The position numbers and the translations under genes were made by a program. From the NCBI GenBank assembly GCA_012861695.1, contig JAAOOA010000127.1, forward strand, positions 16,934,755-16,998,754: 64,000 bases of DNA, given 5' to 3'. Position 1 is the stretch's first letter; every line of letters starts with the position of its first letter. Positions 26,661 through 40,710 of this stretch are shown in pieces. The stretch comes from Trematomus loennbergii (Eukaryota; Chordata; Actinopteri; Perciformes; Nototheniidae). The notes beneath the pieces are model-generated. The model saw only the letters and a program-made list of their open reading frames with translations, was not told where the DNA came from and made no database searches.

Positions 26661-29600
26661 CATTTTACAGATTGAGAGAACTATTGTAGCTCGATGTATC
26701 TCGGATCGACCCTTTAAAGTCTCCAGCGCCGCACAGTCCTCATTCATCACTTCACAAACAAGGAGAGGAGCATGGTCATGCTTACACTTCTCCCCCTCTG
26801 ATACTTCTTCTTTGTCCTGCATGCCACCTCCTAACCCACTACTGTCTCAGCGCTGTCCCTCTTCACCCCCCCCCGCTCATCTCCACCCATTGCACACAAA
26901 CACAGCTTGATGCCAGTTGTAATCACTGTTGGACACAATTTCAGGGACAATTTGAAGACTATTTATTATCCTTGGTCAATAAAAAACCAGAGACAAGCAT
27001 TTTCTGGATGTTCATTTTAAACCTATTGACAGGTTTTTAAGTGGATAACTGAGATGGTAATTACTGAACATGTGTAGCTTTTATGTGATTTTTTTTTATT
27101 GAAAATAATTTGATTCATTCAGAATGAACACATTTCAATTTCTTTATATTCTCCTGATTTTTAACCCCATTTCAATTTGAATTCTAACTACTTTGTTGAC
27201 ATTTCGTGCCATACAGTTTAATATATGCTTGCCTTCCTTTTAATATATAACCTACAGAAATGTACCACACAGATCATTTATCTGTAATGTAAAATTGAGT
27301 CCAACATTTAATCTACAGTGGTGAGTAAGCTCCTGCCTGGTTGCTAAATTAAATTTGAAGCCTGCGAGAGTTCCCCTGGGAGAAACAAGTGATAAAACTA
27401 CCGGTAAATGGTGCTGTATCCATTTGTGGCCTCTTCAGATTAGGTGGATGGGACAAACTCCCCTCCAGGGGAAAGTTCCTCAGCAGGGCTCCAGGTAACA
27501 CAAACCTCTTAATCACAGATGACCTGGCAGCTAAGAGAGAGTTAAGCAGCAGCATGGGGCCTCCCATAGTGTTCCCTCCCTTCCTACCACATCATTAGCC
27601 CAGGCACATGGCTCGCCTGTATCCATCCCACTGTTTACAAACACCACCAGCAGCAACATGCCAGGGAAGCTGTGGCTTATTTTAGAAAACTTGCTTACGA
27701 TGAGTCGGAAAGCCCCACAATCCATACTAAACTACGAGAATCAAGTAAATTCCATATTAAGCCAAGACTTTGGTGTAAACATTTGTAATCTGTTGTGCCA
27801 AATGTGTCAGACTGCCGCTGCACCATGCCAGTATGAGTCAGACTTGACAAAATGCATTATTGTTTCTCAGCAGCAAATCAAAATCATTACAAACACATAA
27901 TGTGAGGTATTTACAGCTGACAAATAGGGTGTTTGTACAGCATTGTGTGGTATAGATCTTTTCTTCAGCATAGTTTAAGTGCTGCACACGCACAAGTTCA
28001 TTTATCAAAGTGAACTTTGAAGGGGAAAACATCCTGAACTGCGGTTGAAGGTTTATATGTCATCAGTCATTAGAGCGGCCCAGGGTGTTGTTGAGTTAGA
28101 GGAATGGTCTGTGTGCCCTTGGAAACAGCAGAAGAAGGTCTACAATATTTTCGTAGAAGAGTCTATAAATATAGGAGACTGTTAGTACGTTCATCTGCAG
28201 CAAACATCGGTTTAGCATTGCTGTGTGAATGTATCGTGACATCAGCTGGGTCTGATCACAACCTGTGTAGGAATACTCTTAATCTCTAACATAATCAATT
28301 AGTTGTAAATTATTTAGCTTGATTGTGACTTTAAAGTAAATGAAGGTTTTTGTGAGGTGACCAATAGATATGGAAACTTTACACGGTCAATAAGGTCCAG
28401 TTTAGATGCAACAGTTGAGCTGGTCATGGGTGCATAACAGAACAGTTATTTAAAATGTAAAATGGTAAATGATTCAATTTGCTTTCAAGGATCATGAAAA
28501 GGAGCAATGAATGGAATCATCTTGTGTAATTTAATGTATATTATACATAGATTTATATCATTTAATGTATATTATATAAATATATCAATGTGTAATTAAT
28601 GAAAGACATCCATATTGTTTATTTAAAGCAGTTTCAATCAGCGAGTGTAATCAATACATTTTTAGATTATTATATTGGCCAGTTTTGCACAAATGTTTTT
28701 GAATACATTTAATTATTACAATTATAGATGGCATTTTTTCTTTTTGTGACTACAATTTCTTTACCTATTTTGGATTGAATTTATGAAACAGTTTGCTACA
28801 ACTAGTGTTAAATCATTGTGTACTCCTTTGAATCAGAAATCCTAAAACATGCTTTGACGACTTTATGGTCACCTGTTGAGAATGAAGCCACAATGAGTTG
28901 TTACTCTTACTAAGACCTATGTATTATATTATTATCACATATAAGTATTATTACATATTTTATGAAAAATACAGTTGCATGGCAATAATGTTTAAGATGT
29001 AATGCCTTGAAGTAGTTCAATGTAATTGCTACATTTTGGAGTGCATGGCTTTGGCAACAACTTTGGCAAAGGGCAAAGGCTAAAGGAGGTCTTTAAGACC
29101 TGGGGCAGTGTGTGCGCGGGCTGGAATGCAGAGGGAGGCTTGTAAATTAGAGACCTAATGAAAACTCTCTGGTGTCCAACTGAAGCAATCATCTGGTTAG
29201 AATCAACCGGTTATTTCACTAATTTCCCCTACCGCCTTCTCCAAGCCCTCAATGGCTAATTTAGAAGAAACGTGCATGTTCCATTTTACACACCTGCAGT
29301 TTGAACTCAAGGCAGTGATCCCTTCGGCAAACTTTTTTCTTTACTTATTTTTAAAAGCTGGGTAAAAACAATAAATCAAAGTCTAGAAATCCCATATATC
29401 TCCAAATACATCTGAACCGACCCACCAGTTGTAAATAACTGATGATGTCGTAAAATCTTGAGTGTAACAGCATCTTTAACTCATTTGTTCTAAAGGTTAC
29501 CGCACCAATGACTTAACTGCAAGAGCTTTCTCTAAACATGGAAACGTTCAATAATTCCACATTTCTTCATTTAAGGTTTTATAGCATAAGATAGAATATT

Positions 29601-32600
29601 TTGTTGCATAAAAAAACAGGTCTTAAACTTCTCCCCAAAGACGTGGTCACTACCTTCCTTGGAGTTATTCAACCTTTCACCCACTGGGCCTCCCGAATCT
29701 GACCTTTAACCAGATGCCATTTGCTTAAAATCTCCCTGCCAGTTTCAACCTCTGGAATCTGCAACACATTACAAGAGAAGGGAACAAAGGCAGTAGATTA
29801 GCGGCTAGCCTGGTTATTAGTTTGCTGATACAGTTTTACAAGGGTCAAATACAATGATAGGGAAAACAAGTCGAGGAAGAAAAGGTGTTCCAGAGGCTCA
29901 CACTAAAAGCTGCTAATGAAGTTAAAAGCAATGTCTTGGTAATGCTATTTTCAAAAGAAAATAACACACAAAAACACATTGCTGAGAACTATATAATAGT
30001 ATATATTTAAATATGACATTCAAATTAAGTTGTTTAAAAACCAAAACTGTATATGTGTACTGTCTGTCTATCTCCCGACAGTATGGGTGAAATCAAGATG
30101 GACGGAAAACAACTCCTAGTTTTGATAATTTAATCAAACCCCAATAGGTTGTTAACCTTAGAAGAAAAAGGACAACAACAATACAACAATTAGGATCACA
30201 CATATCCCATACAACTTAAATCACATTCAATATAATAATCACACTTACTAGTGGCCTCTCCTGATTCCTCAATCTCAATGACGTTCATTTATTTATCCCC
30301 TCTATTTATAACACATCAATAAACCCTGCGAATCTCCACCCAGATTTAAAGTCACACTCACATAAACTGAACCCCATTAATTTGAACCCGCACAAACCAT
30401 GAGTTTACAGCACAATATGTGTACATCTGCAAACCATATGTTTTTTTATGCTAGCTGTCTTTAAGTTCCAAGAAATGCTGTTGCACGCCTGTGTTTTTTT
30501 TGTTACCCTTTCCAGTAGCTACATGTGGACTGAAAGTCAAATGATCAATTTCTACTGTTTTCACTTCTTTGCTTGCTTTAAATGCCTTTGTGGATTTTGC
30601 TCCCCCTCAATCCCACATTATCTCCGTTAGAAAGTGTGTTTTTACCAGGGAGGGCGGCAGAGAGTGGAGGTGCTGATGTATTGAGCAAAGTTGCTTGTCT
30701 TTGCTGAAAGCTTTTGTTTCCTGGGGCTCTCTATTCATCACAAAGCCTTTGGTGGGAAGAGACATAAAGACAGGCCCTGACCCTGGTGTGAGACCTTTGA
30801 CCTTTGTGAACCCAAGGGGACAGATTTTCAGCAACTGTGCAATCACTATTAGTGGACCGCAGGGTCTGTAGTGGAAAATGGCTGGAGCCAGACAAAATGA
30901 ATGGAGGGACATGGTGGGAAAATCTGGTAATTTATAGAAGTTGAGAGTCTATTTCAAAAGAGGTGATGGTGGATCAGCTGGCATGTGGGGTCAAAGGTGA
31001 TGTTTGGGCATGATTTCCTGCCTGTGTTACTGTAACATCTGTGTGTTAAGAGACGTCTGGGACTAAAGCATTTTGACCCTCAGGGACATGATCGAAGAAA
31101 AAAGATGCTGATGTCATTGACCACTTTTGACATCAGGCCGTCTGGAGTCACCTTCGAGCAGAAAACATAATCACAGCATTAAAAAATAAAATGTCTATTG
31201 CTATGAATTATTGCAGTGCATTTAAACATTTTAATGCTAATTGTAGCATTGAATAAAAGTAAACTTTTTAAAAATGTTTGAATAACCTACCATCACCACT
31301 TTCAACATCACACTCCATCAAATCGACTTTTAAAGACAAAAGACTCTCCGGTCATGGCTCTCCTATGAGACTGGCTGTGATAAAGTGGATCGTTTTGGCT
31401 CCTGCACTGTCATCTACAAGTGTCCAAGTAAAGAAATACTGGGAGTCCCCAGCCCCAGGGCTAGCCATTAAGTAAATTGGCCTCTCTAGACCTATAGCTG
31501 TGTCACTGTCCGTGACGAGCTGCCACCTATTTGACCCATGCAGAGGAGTCCAGTGCTGACCAGCAGCTGTTCTGTGGGCTTGTCTCTCCAAGCCTGGGAA
31601 GTGGTTCCTAATTAGCCTCCCACACCCATAAATGTGTCCAGTAGGTCAGTCACTCCACGCTCATTGATCGCACTGATGTGCTCCGTGCTGAGGGTTGACT
31701 TAAGCTCCTCCATCAAAACAATGAGAGGCAGTAGGTGACACAAGCAGCCTGCATGTGTCAAGAAGACCCTCGGAGGTAAACATCGCGATGGCGGCAAACA
31801 GATTAAATAGCTGGAACTGATTTTTATTGATTTACAGTATCCAAAAATAGAAAATGGTGTTGAATAATGTAACATGTGATCCTGGATGGTAGAGGTGAAA
31901 CAGGATGGAAATAGAATATTTCTTGTACCGTTTCCATCGTCGCCGGTGTTCTCCTAAGATTTATCTCTAATGTCCTATTACAGACATCATGACCGGGTCA
32001 ATACTCAAGCCGTAACAATCGCTGGTTATGACGGTAATGATAAATGGACGGAGCTACACTCTGCTCGGGCACAATATCATCCCTGGCATGTCACACACAA
32101 GGTCCTCTTTTATCCAAGTCACAGGAAACAAGGCTCGAGGGCCTGCCCTCCACAATCACTTCTCCAGATATTTTTCTCGTCCTTTTCTACCCTCCATGAG
32201 TTGTTTTTCTTTCATTTAGCTGGCCTCCACCAATAAAAATGCAAGCCAATTTTCCAGCGCATTAACCCAGGAGATCTTTAATACACAAGAGTTTTGGTGC
32301 AAAGGGGACTGCGAGGCCTCATGGAAAGATGGATGGGCCTGCCGACTAAGAGTGGGCAGTTTTCCCACTGCCCTGGTCTCAGCCTGGGACAAAGGCCTCA
32401 TTGAGTGTGATGCTTGACATCAGCATCATAAACTAGTCATTGCTACAAAGACTCTGACACTTTAAAGTACCAGCTACTGCCGCTTTCTTTTCTCTCCGGG
32501 TTACAGAATTGCTTAGGCTAATCACGTCACTGGCAGTTGTTCCTTTTGTTCTGCAGATGCCGATACGAAGACTCTTAATGTAAAATAATGTCAAGAGGAA

Positions 32601-35600
32601 TCGCTTGTGAGCATTTTACTTTCCGTTCTTTGCACTAATCCAGTTCATTCTGATTTTGGGGACACCTTTGGCGATCAGCAGTCATTGCTATGGTTTTGTG
32701 CACGAGCTGGCACATACAATAAACAAATCCTTCATGTTACAATGTGTTGTTTTCATTCATAATGTATATCCAAGTTTGTGTTTTTTTTTTAAACGTTTCA
32801 TCTGCAAGTGTGTCACTTCTGATGTACACTAAATGTTTTATTTTTTAAGAAAAAATATGCCCTTACATGAAGGATTGTAAATAATACTGTATCATCTTTA
32901 TGAGTTGTGCAATGCTATTGTATAATAGGAATTAAATGTATCAACTAGCAGTGTATGGCAAAATGTATAGGAAAAATATAATTAGTTTAAGCATCACGTC
33001 AATTGTCTTGAGGACATATGTGGATACATATGCATGACTGATGACAGTCGATAAAATATTTCTGACCGCAATTAACTCAAATTTGTTGCTGATCAAAACA
33101 ATTATTAACAGAGGAACAATTCATTACCGGCCCTATAATGCATATAATTTGAATTGACAACATATACGAGTTCCAGTATTTTCATAACAGAGGATTATGC
33201 AACAGAGAAAACAAACCCAGCTCAATAACCTTAAGTCGTGGCATCAATAAGACGAGGAGATATGAGTGTTCCCGTGTCAATGGGAGTCTGATCCTCACAC
33301 ATGATGTCAGCTCAAAGCCAGTTTCAGATTCTCAATGTCATGGAAAGAGGCAAGGGTGCACTTTAATAGATTAAACACTGAAAGCCAGACAACTGTGCTG
33401 CAAGGGTAGTGCTGATGGATGCAGTCACATTTCATATGAATAGCAACCAAAAGTAAAGGCTGCATGCATGAAACCTAAACAGCATGGAGAAATTATTTCA
33501 ACATCTTTAGCGGGGGAAAAACATTCGTAGGAAAATTGCTTCTATAAAAGTTTTGTAGGAAATAAAAAAAACATTAGAATTAAGACATTACATTTCGAAA
33601 AATAAATTTGCCGGCTATTTTAACGTACATTATCAGTCATTTGTGTAATTTACATTTATCTACATTGTCTTTATTGATCAAGTCATAATGATGTTTGACT
33701 TGAGGTAATAATTGCTCTCAAGGGCCATGGCCGCAGTACATTAGAGGACAAAGCATCTTAATAGAGAGGAGTGTGTAAGGGTGACAGAAACAGTGTTTTC
33801 ATGTGTTTGTGTCTGTGTGTGAGAGAGATTGAGTAAGGGGGGAGGGAGGGTGTTGAAGGGTGAAGCACAGTGAACTCATATAGAGGGAAACAGCTGCTTC
33901 ACTTTACTAACCCCTGGAACAATGTGAAGATAGTATGTTTGGACAGGTTTGGGCAAGAATGGAGGTCATCAAACCTTTAGGGGAGATGTCAGTCGGAGCT
34001 GTCACTGGAAACACACGGTGAAATTACATTAGTCCTTACTGGCACTTGGGCTCCAATCCTGCAGGGTAATATACTGTAGGACGAGTATGACAACATATAT
34101 ATTTTTTCTTCTTAGCTAGCTCTTTCCGCAGTGAGCTTGTTACGTGGATGCCATTCTCACAAAAGTAGAAAGACCACCTGTCCCTGATGTTATTCTGCAT
34201 GGATACAGAGGGGTCCGAGAGGGTCTGATCACAGGCCTAAAAGAAGGCAAAGAAGTGTGACACTATTCATCGTCGTGACTGACAACTTTGCAGCTGCCCC
34301 GTCGATCTATAGGCTGAAGAACTCCACTGTGTTTTTGTCACCTATTTACTCAGGCATGTGTAATCGATCCTTCATGTGTTCGGAAAAAAGAATAAAGAAT
34401 AACTTCAAGGTCTGGAGATTATCACCCTTGCCAGCTGGCTCCCATGTGCCTTTGAGTCTATATTTAAATACTGTAAAATTATGAAGAATGAGTGGACAAG
34501 GAAACCATTACACATTGGCAAGCAGCAGCTTAAACACACTGCTCTGAGGGTGTCACTTCAATACATTATGTGTGGAACAGTGTATTGTCTATCCTGTTAT
34601 GATTTATGAATGTTTTTCTAGTCTGAAAATGAATACAATTTGTGTCATTATTTGAAACATTTCAGTTCCACTTTTAAATTGTCAATCTAAAATGTTTTGA
34701 AATGTTATAATAATCTGATTAAGTGGTGAAATCTATTGCACCTTCACTCTAAACCAGCATCCACGCCGTCTTCTCTGCTCAATGGCTGCCGCATTATTCT
34801 GTTAATAGTTATCTGTCCTCAAGTCCTTGACCTCTTCGAATTGTAAACACGTTTTTTACACCACTCTCAGCACTCTTTGACCAAGGCAGTTTTGTCGACA
34901 GAGGGGCCCGGGAATAAGCAAGCGGGGGCTGAACCTGTTCCGGCCTGCACTGCCCTCTGCAGCACCTCTGCTCCACACTCAGGCAAATTTCTCCCAGCGC
35001 TGCTAGATCACACGGGTTAATCTCTCCTGACCCCGACTCCTCAAAAGCACAAGGCTGGCTCTTTTGGACTCGGTCCCGGTGTGAGCGCAATGCAGTGCCA
35101 TGGAAGCAGACCCCACACATTTCCTCGCTCCCTGGCACCAGTTTGCAGACTTCAGAGTAGAGAAGATAAGGTACAAGAATGTCAGGAAGTCTGACACCAA
35201 TGAGCAGTATGGTAAACAAACAGATGCAGACGTCTGCTTGCATCCCCTGCCCCTTAACGACCCTCAATTCCACCCTTTTAAATGTCAAGCTGTGAAATAT
35301 GGTTCCTTGGTAGAGCTGTTAGTTAAACACATCACGCTGCATTAACAGAACTGTCGAACATCTGAGCATTCAAAAACAAAATGCCAACATTTTTCAAGAT
35401 ATATTCACATTCAAGGAATATCAAAAACCAAAGTGTGAATTTCTTGACATAAAATAAAAAACATTATTAATAATTGCTTACTATATAAATGGCTTCTCAA
35501 GCAATACTACAATAAATCTACCTTACATGCCAGCAACAGTTAGCGCCGTATTTGTCTTCTTGTGTCATTTAAAAAAGGTCAGCAGTTAATTACATATTAC

Positions 35601-36019
35601 AAAGCTAGTATGTCCTCACCTAATTTATACACATTCTGCATACATGGTGAAACAGTCCCACTGCAGCCCGTTGCCAAGGCCCTTAGGTGCAAATCACCCA
35701 GTATTGTGTGTGGTATGTCCACAGAGGTTGCATGTAGCACTGAGGGGAAACACTGACTGTTATACATGCGTAGAAAGTAAAAGGAAGAAAGCCGGATTTC
35801 TTTTGGGATACCAACGCTCTGATATCCTTTCACAGTACTTTGATCCCTCTGGTGTAGTGAAGCAAAAAGCCAATCATTCTTAACCACATAAAAGTTAACA
35901 GAGCAAGGCCTGGTATTTAGCTTTATGTTTATCTGTCTTATTAATGTGGGCGAGAGGAGCGCGGCCTGTCGCTGCGGGTCAGATTGGCAGGTGTTGATCT
36001 GCTCTGACGCTGTGATTTC
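26661..36019. other. Noncoding stretch, no gene recognised
   Basis: No gene recognised. Local features include a C-run at about 26,866-26,874, AT-rich sequence at 28,500-28,700 with a 31-bp-spaced duplication (separate entry), and a G-rich GGGGGGAGGGAGGG run at about 33,838-33,851. A minus-strand open frame of 159 codons at 34,809-35,288 overlaps other open frames in a GC-richer patch and shows no domain, so I treat it as chance. Confidence 0.6.
28529..28576. repeat. Short AT-rich direct duplication
   Basis: ATTTAATGTATATTATA occurs at 28,529 and again at 28,560, a period of 31 bp, inside very AT-rich DNA. It is too short and simple to assign to an element. Confidence 0.8.
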
Positions 36020-36055
36020 ACAGCCTCTTTGCTCTCTGCTGCAGGTGAGTGAAAT
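36020..36055 (+). other. Candidate recursive splice site (acceptor fused to donor)
   Basis: The pyrimidine-rich sequence CCTCTTTGCTCTCTGCTGCAG is followed immediately by GTGAGTG, with the junction at 36,044/36,045. An acceptor whose AG is directly followed by a consensus donor is the signature of recursive (zero-length exon) splicing, known from very long fly and vertebrate introns. It requires a plus-strand host intron spanning this point, which I infer only from exon-like signals at 58 and 63 kb. Short CAG|GTGAGT strings also arise by chance. Confidence 0.3.
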
Positions 36056-38203
36056 GATGCTCGCTTTAATAGGAGACTGACATCTGTAGGAGTTTCACAC
36101 GGCTCAACAACAACAATTGTCACACTGCTTTTTACTTTGAGCTTTTCTTCCTCAAAGAAAACATAAAGCTGCAACGAATTGTAATAAGTGCGTTAGGGGT
36201 TGAAAAAAGATAATTTGTTGATCGGCTAAATAGGCAGTGCTTTGAGATAGCATCTGGGGGACAAGTGAGTGGCAGGGGGGGAAAGCAGATAAAGAAATGT
36301 GAGCACGTTTTACACATTCTGAAAGCACAGGCAGTCCTGATGAAGATGATAGAGTGAGGCTCTGATTAACCATCCGGTAAGCAGGATGTGTGTCCCTGCC
36401 AGAGCAGACAAATGGAACTATTGTAGTGCTATGACAGTCTTTGATCATTTCTGTGTTCAGGGAGATATCTTCATCAGAAGTGCTCCTTGTTAAGGCTGTC
36501 ACACGCTAGCAGGCATAAATATTTGCACTGTATTATATTACATACAATAATTACATTGAACAGATGAGCGCCCTCGGGCAATTCTGAACATTAAAGCACA
36601 TGATTTGTTTTTTTACTCATTTAAATCCAAGTATTATTGAGCTCTTTAAGATCTAAGGGAAGTGCATGCAAATGTTATTTTCAATCTTAATGGCACAGTA
36701 TCTAAAGAAATGTTACAAATAAATGCATCTTATATTCATATTTTCTCTGTCTGCAAATAATGTGATTTATGGCTGGTACGTACTCTAGTATGTAGATTAT
36801 TTCAGGCTAACTGACAAACATTAAGATGTTCAGCAGTGGACCAATTGACCTGCAGCAGACAGCAGAAACTTTTCACAGCCAGAAGCCCATCTGTATGGTT
36901 CCACTGAATATGCATGGGGCTAAGCACGGTCTACCCTGAGCCATTAATAATCTTGTCATCATAGCTCAGAACTCCCAAGTTATTCACTGATTGTCTAACT
37001 TTTTCACAATCCTCTGACAACTCCCAAATTACTACACAGACGGGAGTCAAAAAGCAATACCTTCCAAAATGAAAGCAGTGGTTCACTTTGTTTCGCGGGA
37101 TTAAATGTTTGGTGACTTTGCGAGGTATTTGCCCTCACGCATACAAAAAAGAAAAATAAATCCTGGCTGATGTATGTTAAAGTACAACTGTTTCAGTGTG
37201 TGTAGCTTTGTGTAGCGGTGTGTGCATGTGGGAGCTGCCCTGGCCCTATAGTGAGCAACTATCAGGAGGGAGAAAGCGGGGGGTAAGAAGACTGACGCAA
37301 GGTAGCATTTGCAATTGGGAGGTTTTGGTTTCAGGCTCTCCAGTCATCAATCATGCCGGGCCTATTCTGTTCTTTGACAGCTCACTACAAGGCTTGACAT
37401 TTAACACTCACGACCCTGCACCAGGCTGTGCTCAAGACCAGAGACTTCAGAAAACACAAAAATTGAATAGAATGACACTTTTCCCCTGTTTGGTAAGTGG
37501 GAGAACTGAGGCAAAGCAGATACAAATTAATAATTCCCATCTGCAATACACTTCACTCTGGTGAAATGACTGCTTAAAACCCTGTGTTCCCCCTTTGCCC
37601 CTCACTCTGACATACACAAAAGAGCTAAATGAGAAAGTCAAGAGGCCTCCAGGCCTATTAGACTGAACACTAATATGTTTTTTTATGTGTAGATGGACTC
37701 TGTGAACTTTGTGAAAGGCAGCTTTTAAACTTACAGCCCACAAATTCATTAGTAGTGTTTTGGAAAAGGGAAACCAAATATACTTTTATAGTTTAATTTT
37801 TTTCAAGTTTGCGATCCAGCATGATGTAATCTAGATGAATTGTACATATTTGAGCTGCCTCTGGTATCACACTCATTCATATTTAAGAGAAATAAGTTTA
37901 TTTTTGTGACCACATTTGATTTCCTGCTTTTTAGGGTCAGTAGGGTGCAATAAATGAAGTAATAATATTGAAAAAGCACTGCTCTGATCATAACACACAC
38001 GACCTGACATGAACTGGATAATGCAGCACTAAGGCCTATGAAATACCAGATTTACCAAATTTCAACGGGGTCAGTTTTTTTCTTTCAATAAGCACATCTG
38101 TCAGTCTAGGGATGTCACAATGTGACCTAACCAATTCTGTAGAAACTGGTTCAGCAGCATTATATAACACAACTCAAGCACCTCCTGCTCTCTCTCCTCC
38201 TAT

Positions 38204-38229
<26 letters not shown>
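38204..38229. repeat. (CA)n microsatellite
   Basis: A pure CA run of 13 units preceded by a pyrimidine-rich stretch. Confidence 0.95.
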
Positions 38230-38234
<5 letters not shown>

Positions 38235-40058
38235 ATGTTGGTGACCCATGATAACGCAACAAAGAGCATGCTTTTCATTTACACTGTTTCCTCTCAGGCC
38301 ATACAAGCATGGGCCTCACTGTCTTGCTTGCTTCCCTCATGGATTTAGTATGTGGATACCGATAACATCGCCTGGACATCAACCATATCCATTCACTCTT
38401 ATGTCAGGGAATTGATAGCTTCTTTTGGATTGTGTGAGCCAAAGAAAATCTCCTCCATCTTTGTGTGTGTGATACGCTCTGCTTGCTGCATACTAAACAT
38501 GTTGCCAGACAACTGGTCATGTCTTAACTGTGAAACTGGCAACTATTGTTCGTGCTGCTATTGAACATGCCTCAAACGACTCCAGGGGCAACCTTTCATC
38601 TCGCACAAGGTACCAGAGCTCTTAAACTGTGTAGTTATTTAAGGCATTTAACATTACAACAGGAGCCAATGTGGTTGGATAAGCTAGATAATAATAGAAC
38701 CATAAACAAACATTATTTTAAAAAGTGTCACATGAAGTTATTTTTAATTATGGGTAAGGTGCATCACCACTCACACTATGTATCTATTAGAAAATCAGCA
38801 CAAATGTGGTCCTGCAGTTAATCACATGTGTCCCTTGAGTACTTGTGTTCTTCTTCTAAATAGTTCACTTTTTAATGTTTGCAGAGAGCTGCATACATCC
38901 AGAGCACACAAAATATGCATGCACACAGACACAGTGCAGATTGTTGTGCAGGCTGTGATGTCATCATAGAAAACCTCTTTTCTGAGAAAGATTCATCAGA
39001 TTATGACTAAAGCCGAGCCTTTCTTGCAACACTCCACTAGCTGCACCATATGGTTGGGTCCTAAAGCCATGGGTGGAGGGTTTAATGACAGAGCGGATGT
39101 GCAGCGCACATGCCGAGGGATGTTGGGGGATGGGCTAAAAAAAACACTCATCAAGTCTTTGGCCTGGAAAGGCTGTGCAAGGTCAGCTGTGCGGCGGGGG
39201 TAGGGTGAGGGAGCCAGACACATGTCTACAACAAAAGGCAGGTGACTGAAGCTAAACTTTGTATATGGAAAACACTAAAGTGCACAATTAAACATTTCCA
39301 ATCTTGTATGTTTAAAAAAGCTATTTTTGATGTGGTATTTCATTATTTAAAAGGTCAATCAGAGGGCTGACCTGTTTAGCGATTAATAACGACATCTTTC
39401 CTCAAATACACAAGGTCGATAGTAAAGGCACAACACCAAAATATAGTGACATGGAGATCCAATCCTCTTGGCAAATATGCACAGCTGCCAGTGTGGGGTG
39501 TAGGGATGAGTAAATAAAGAAGGACTCATAATTAATGTTTACTAAGGCTGATGCAACTGCATGACATTTCCACCGCTGCACGACTTGTCCACTGACCACA
39601 AATGATCCCTATAAACACTTTCTTAGTCTGACATCTTTCCTTCAGAGCTGCACACATTTTTAGACATAGAATTGTAATTCTCTCGCCAACTGTGCATGCT
39701 TATATTACCTCATTTCAGCGGGTAAATCGATCTGAAGTAGAAGAAAATAATAATAATTTGCAATACAATACAGAGGTCGATTTGACGACATCTGATTCTC
39801 TGCCCTCTAAACATAATGAATATGTATATTTGTAACCCCTAAGTTTCAGAGGAAGAAATCACTTTGTTTTTTAGTCGGTGCTTACCACTACAGACAGAGC
39901 TTTAGGTAACATTAGCCCAGCAGTGGTGAGTTGGGACATGGGGCAGCCTGAGGAGGGAGAAGGCAGGGCAAATGATTGATGGAGTTGTGGTTGGTCTATA
40001 AAGGTCTGCAAAGAGTGCTTGGAGATAATCAGAGAGAGGGTGTCTGCAGGCCTCATAA

Positions 40059-40071
40059 CCCCCCCCCCCCC
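40059..40071. repeat. Poly-C run
   Basis: Thirteen consecutive C residues. Length is likely variable and prone to sequencing error. Confidence 0.9.
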
Positions 40072-40270
40072 TGCACACAAACATGCGCACACCCACATAC
40101 GCTGACTCAAGAGACGAGATGAGACGGGAGCCTACGAATTATTAAGCAGACAGAGGCACTGATGATGAAATTCTGAAGGTTGGGCGTAACAAGAGGCACC
40201 TTACAAGGGTCACAACCTTTTCCTTGCTGGGTGTTTTGTTCTTTGTACCCCCCTCACAACATCACCTTCC

Positions 40271-40305
40271 CACCTTTGTGTTCACTGGGGGCAGGTGAGT
40301 GGGGG
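40271..40305 (+). other. Weak recursive-splice-like junction
   Basis: GCAGGTGAGT recurs here with the AG|GT junction at 40,294/40,295, exactly as at 36,044. The upstream pyrimidine tract (CACCTTCCCACCTTTGTG) is interrupted by a GGGGG run right before the CAG, so the acceptor is poor. I rank it below the 36-kb site. Confidence 0.12.
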
Positions 40306-40660
40306 GAGTTGTGTTACATCCCTGTTTATCTGTTCATGACCTCTAGCCGGCAATTCTGCACTTGATAAGAGGAGGGCTCGCCTCATAATGTGCACGGCAG
40401 CTGATATCAGCCCTGTATCCTTGTGAAATTGATTACCAAGGCCTAGGGAGCGTGCAGAATATAATAAATAGAGATGACACATAAGGCACACATGGACTTG
40501 TAGGCTGATGGGTAACACTGCCTCAGCAATTACCTGCTACCCACTTAAAACAGGGGTCATGCAGGGCAGGCTGGCAGTGGAAGGAGTTATGGTTATTTCT
40601 TATTTTCTCTGCAGGGTAAGACACTGTGAAACATCTCTCTCTCCCTCTGCTTATAAATGT

Positions 40661-40663
<3 letters not shown>

Positions 40664-40708
<45 letters not shown>
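40664..40708. repeat. (TG)n microsatellite
   Basis: A pure TG run of about 22 units following CTCTCTCTCCCTCTGC and a short AT-rich gap. Confidence 0.97.

Positions 40709-40710
<2 letters not shown>

Larger units (their letters stand above)
36056..40270. other. Noncoding stretch, no gene recognised
   Basis: No coding gene or RNA recognised. It contains the short AC run at 38,204-38,229 and a 13-base C run at 40,059-40,071. The segment 36,840-37,080 is compositionally even and rich in ATTA/TAAT words, like vertebrate conserved noncoding DNA, but that is only an impression. Confidence 0.6.

Noticed and set aside
34809..35288. 159-codon minus-strand frame with several cysteines
   Set aside because: Cysteine spacing matches no zinc finger or disulfide family I know, other phases are open as well, and there are no splice signals around it.
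40590..40625. TTATTTTCTCTGCAG followed by GGTAAGAC as a recursive splice site
   Set aside because: An extra G separates the acceptor AG from the donor GT, so the donor would not be regenerated exactly.
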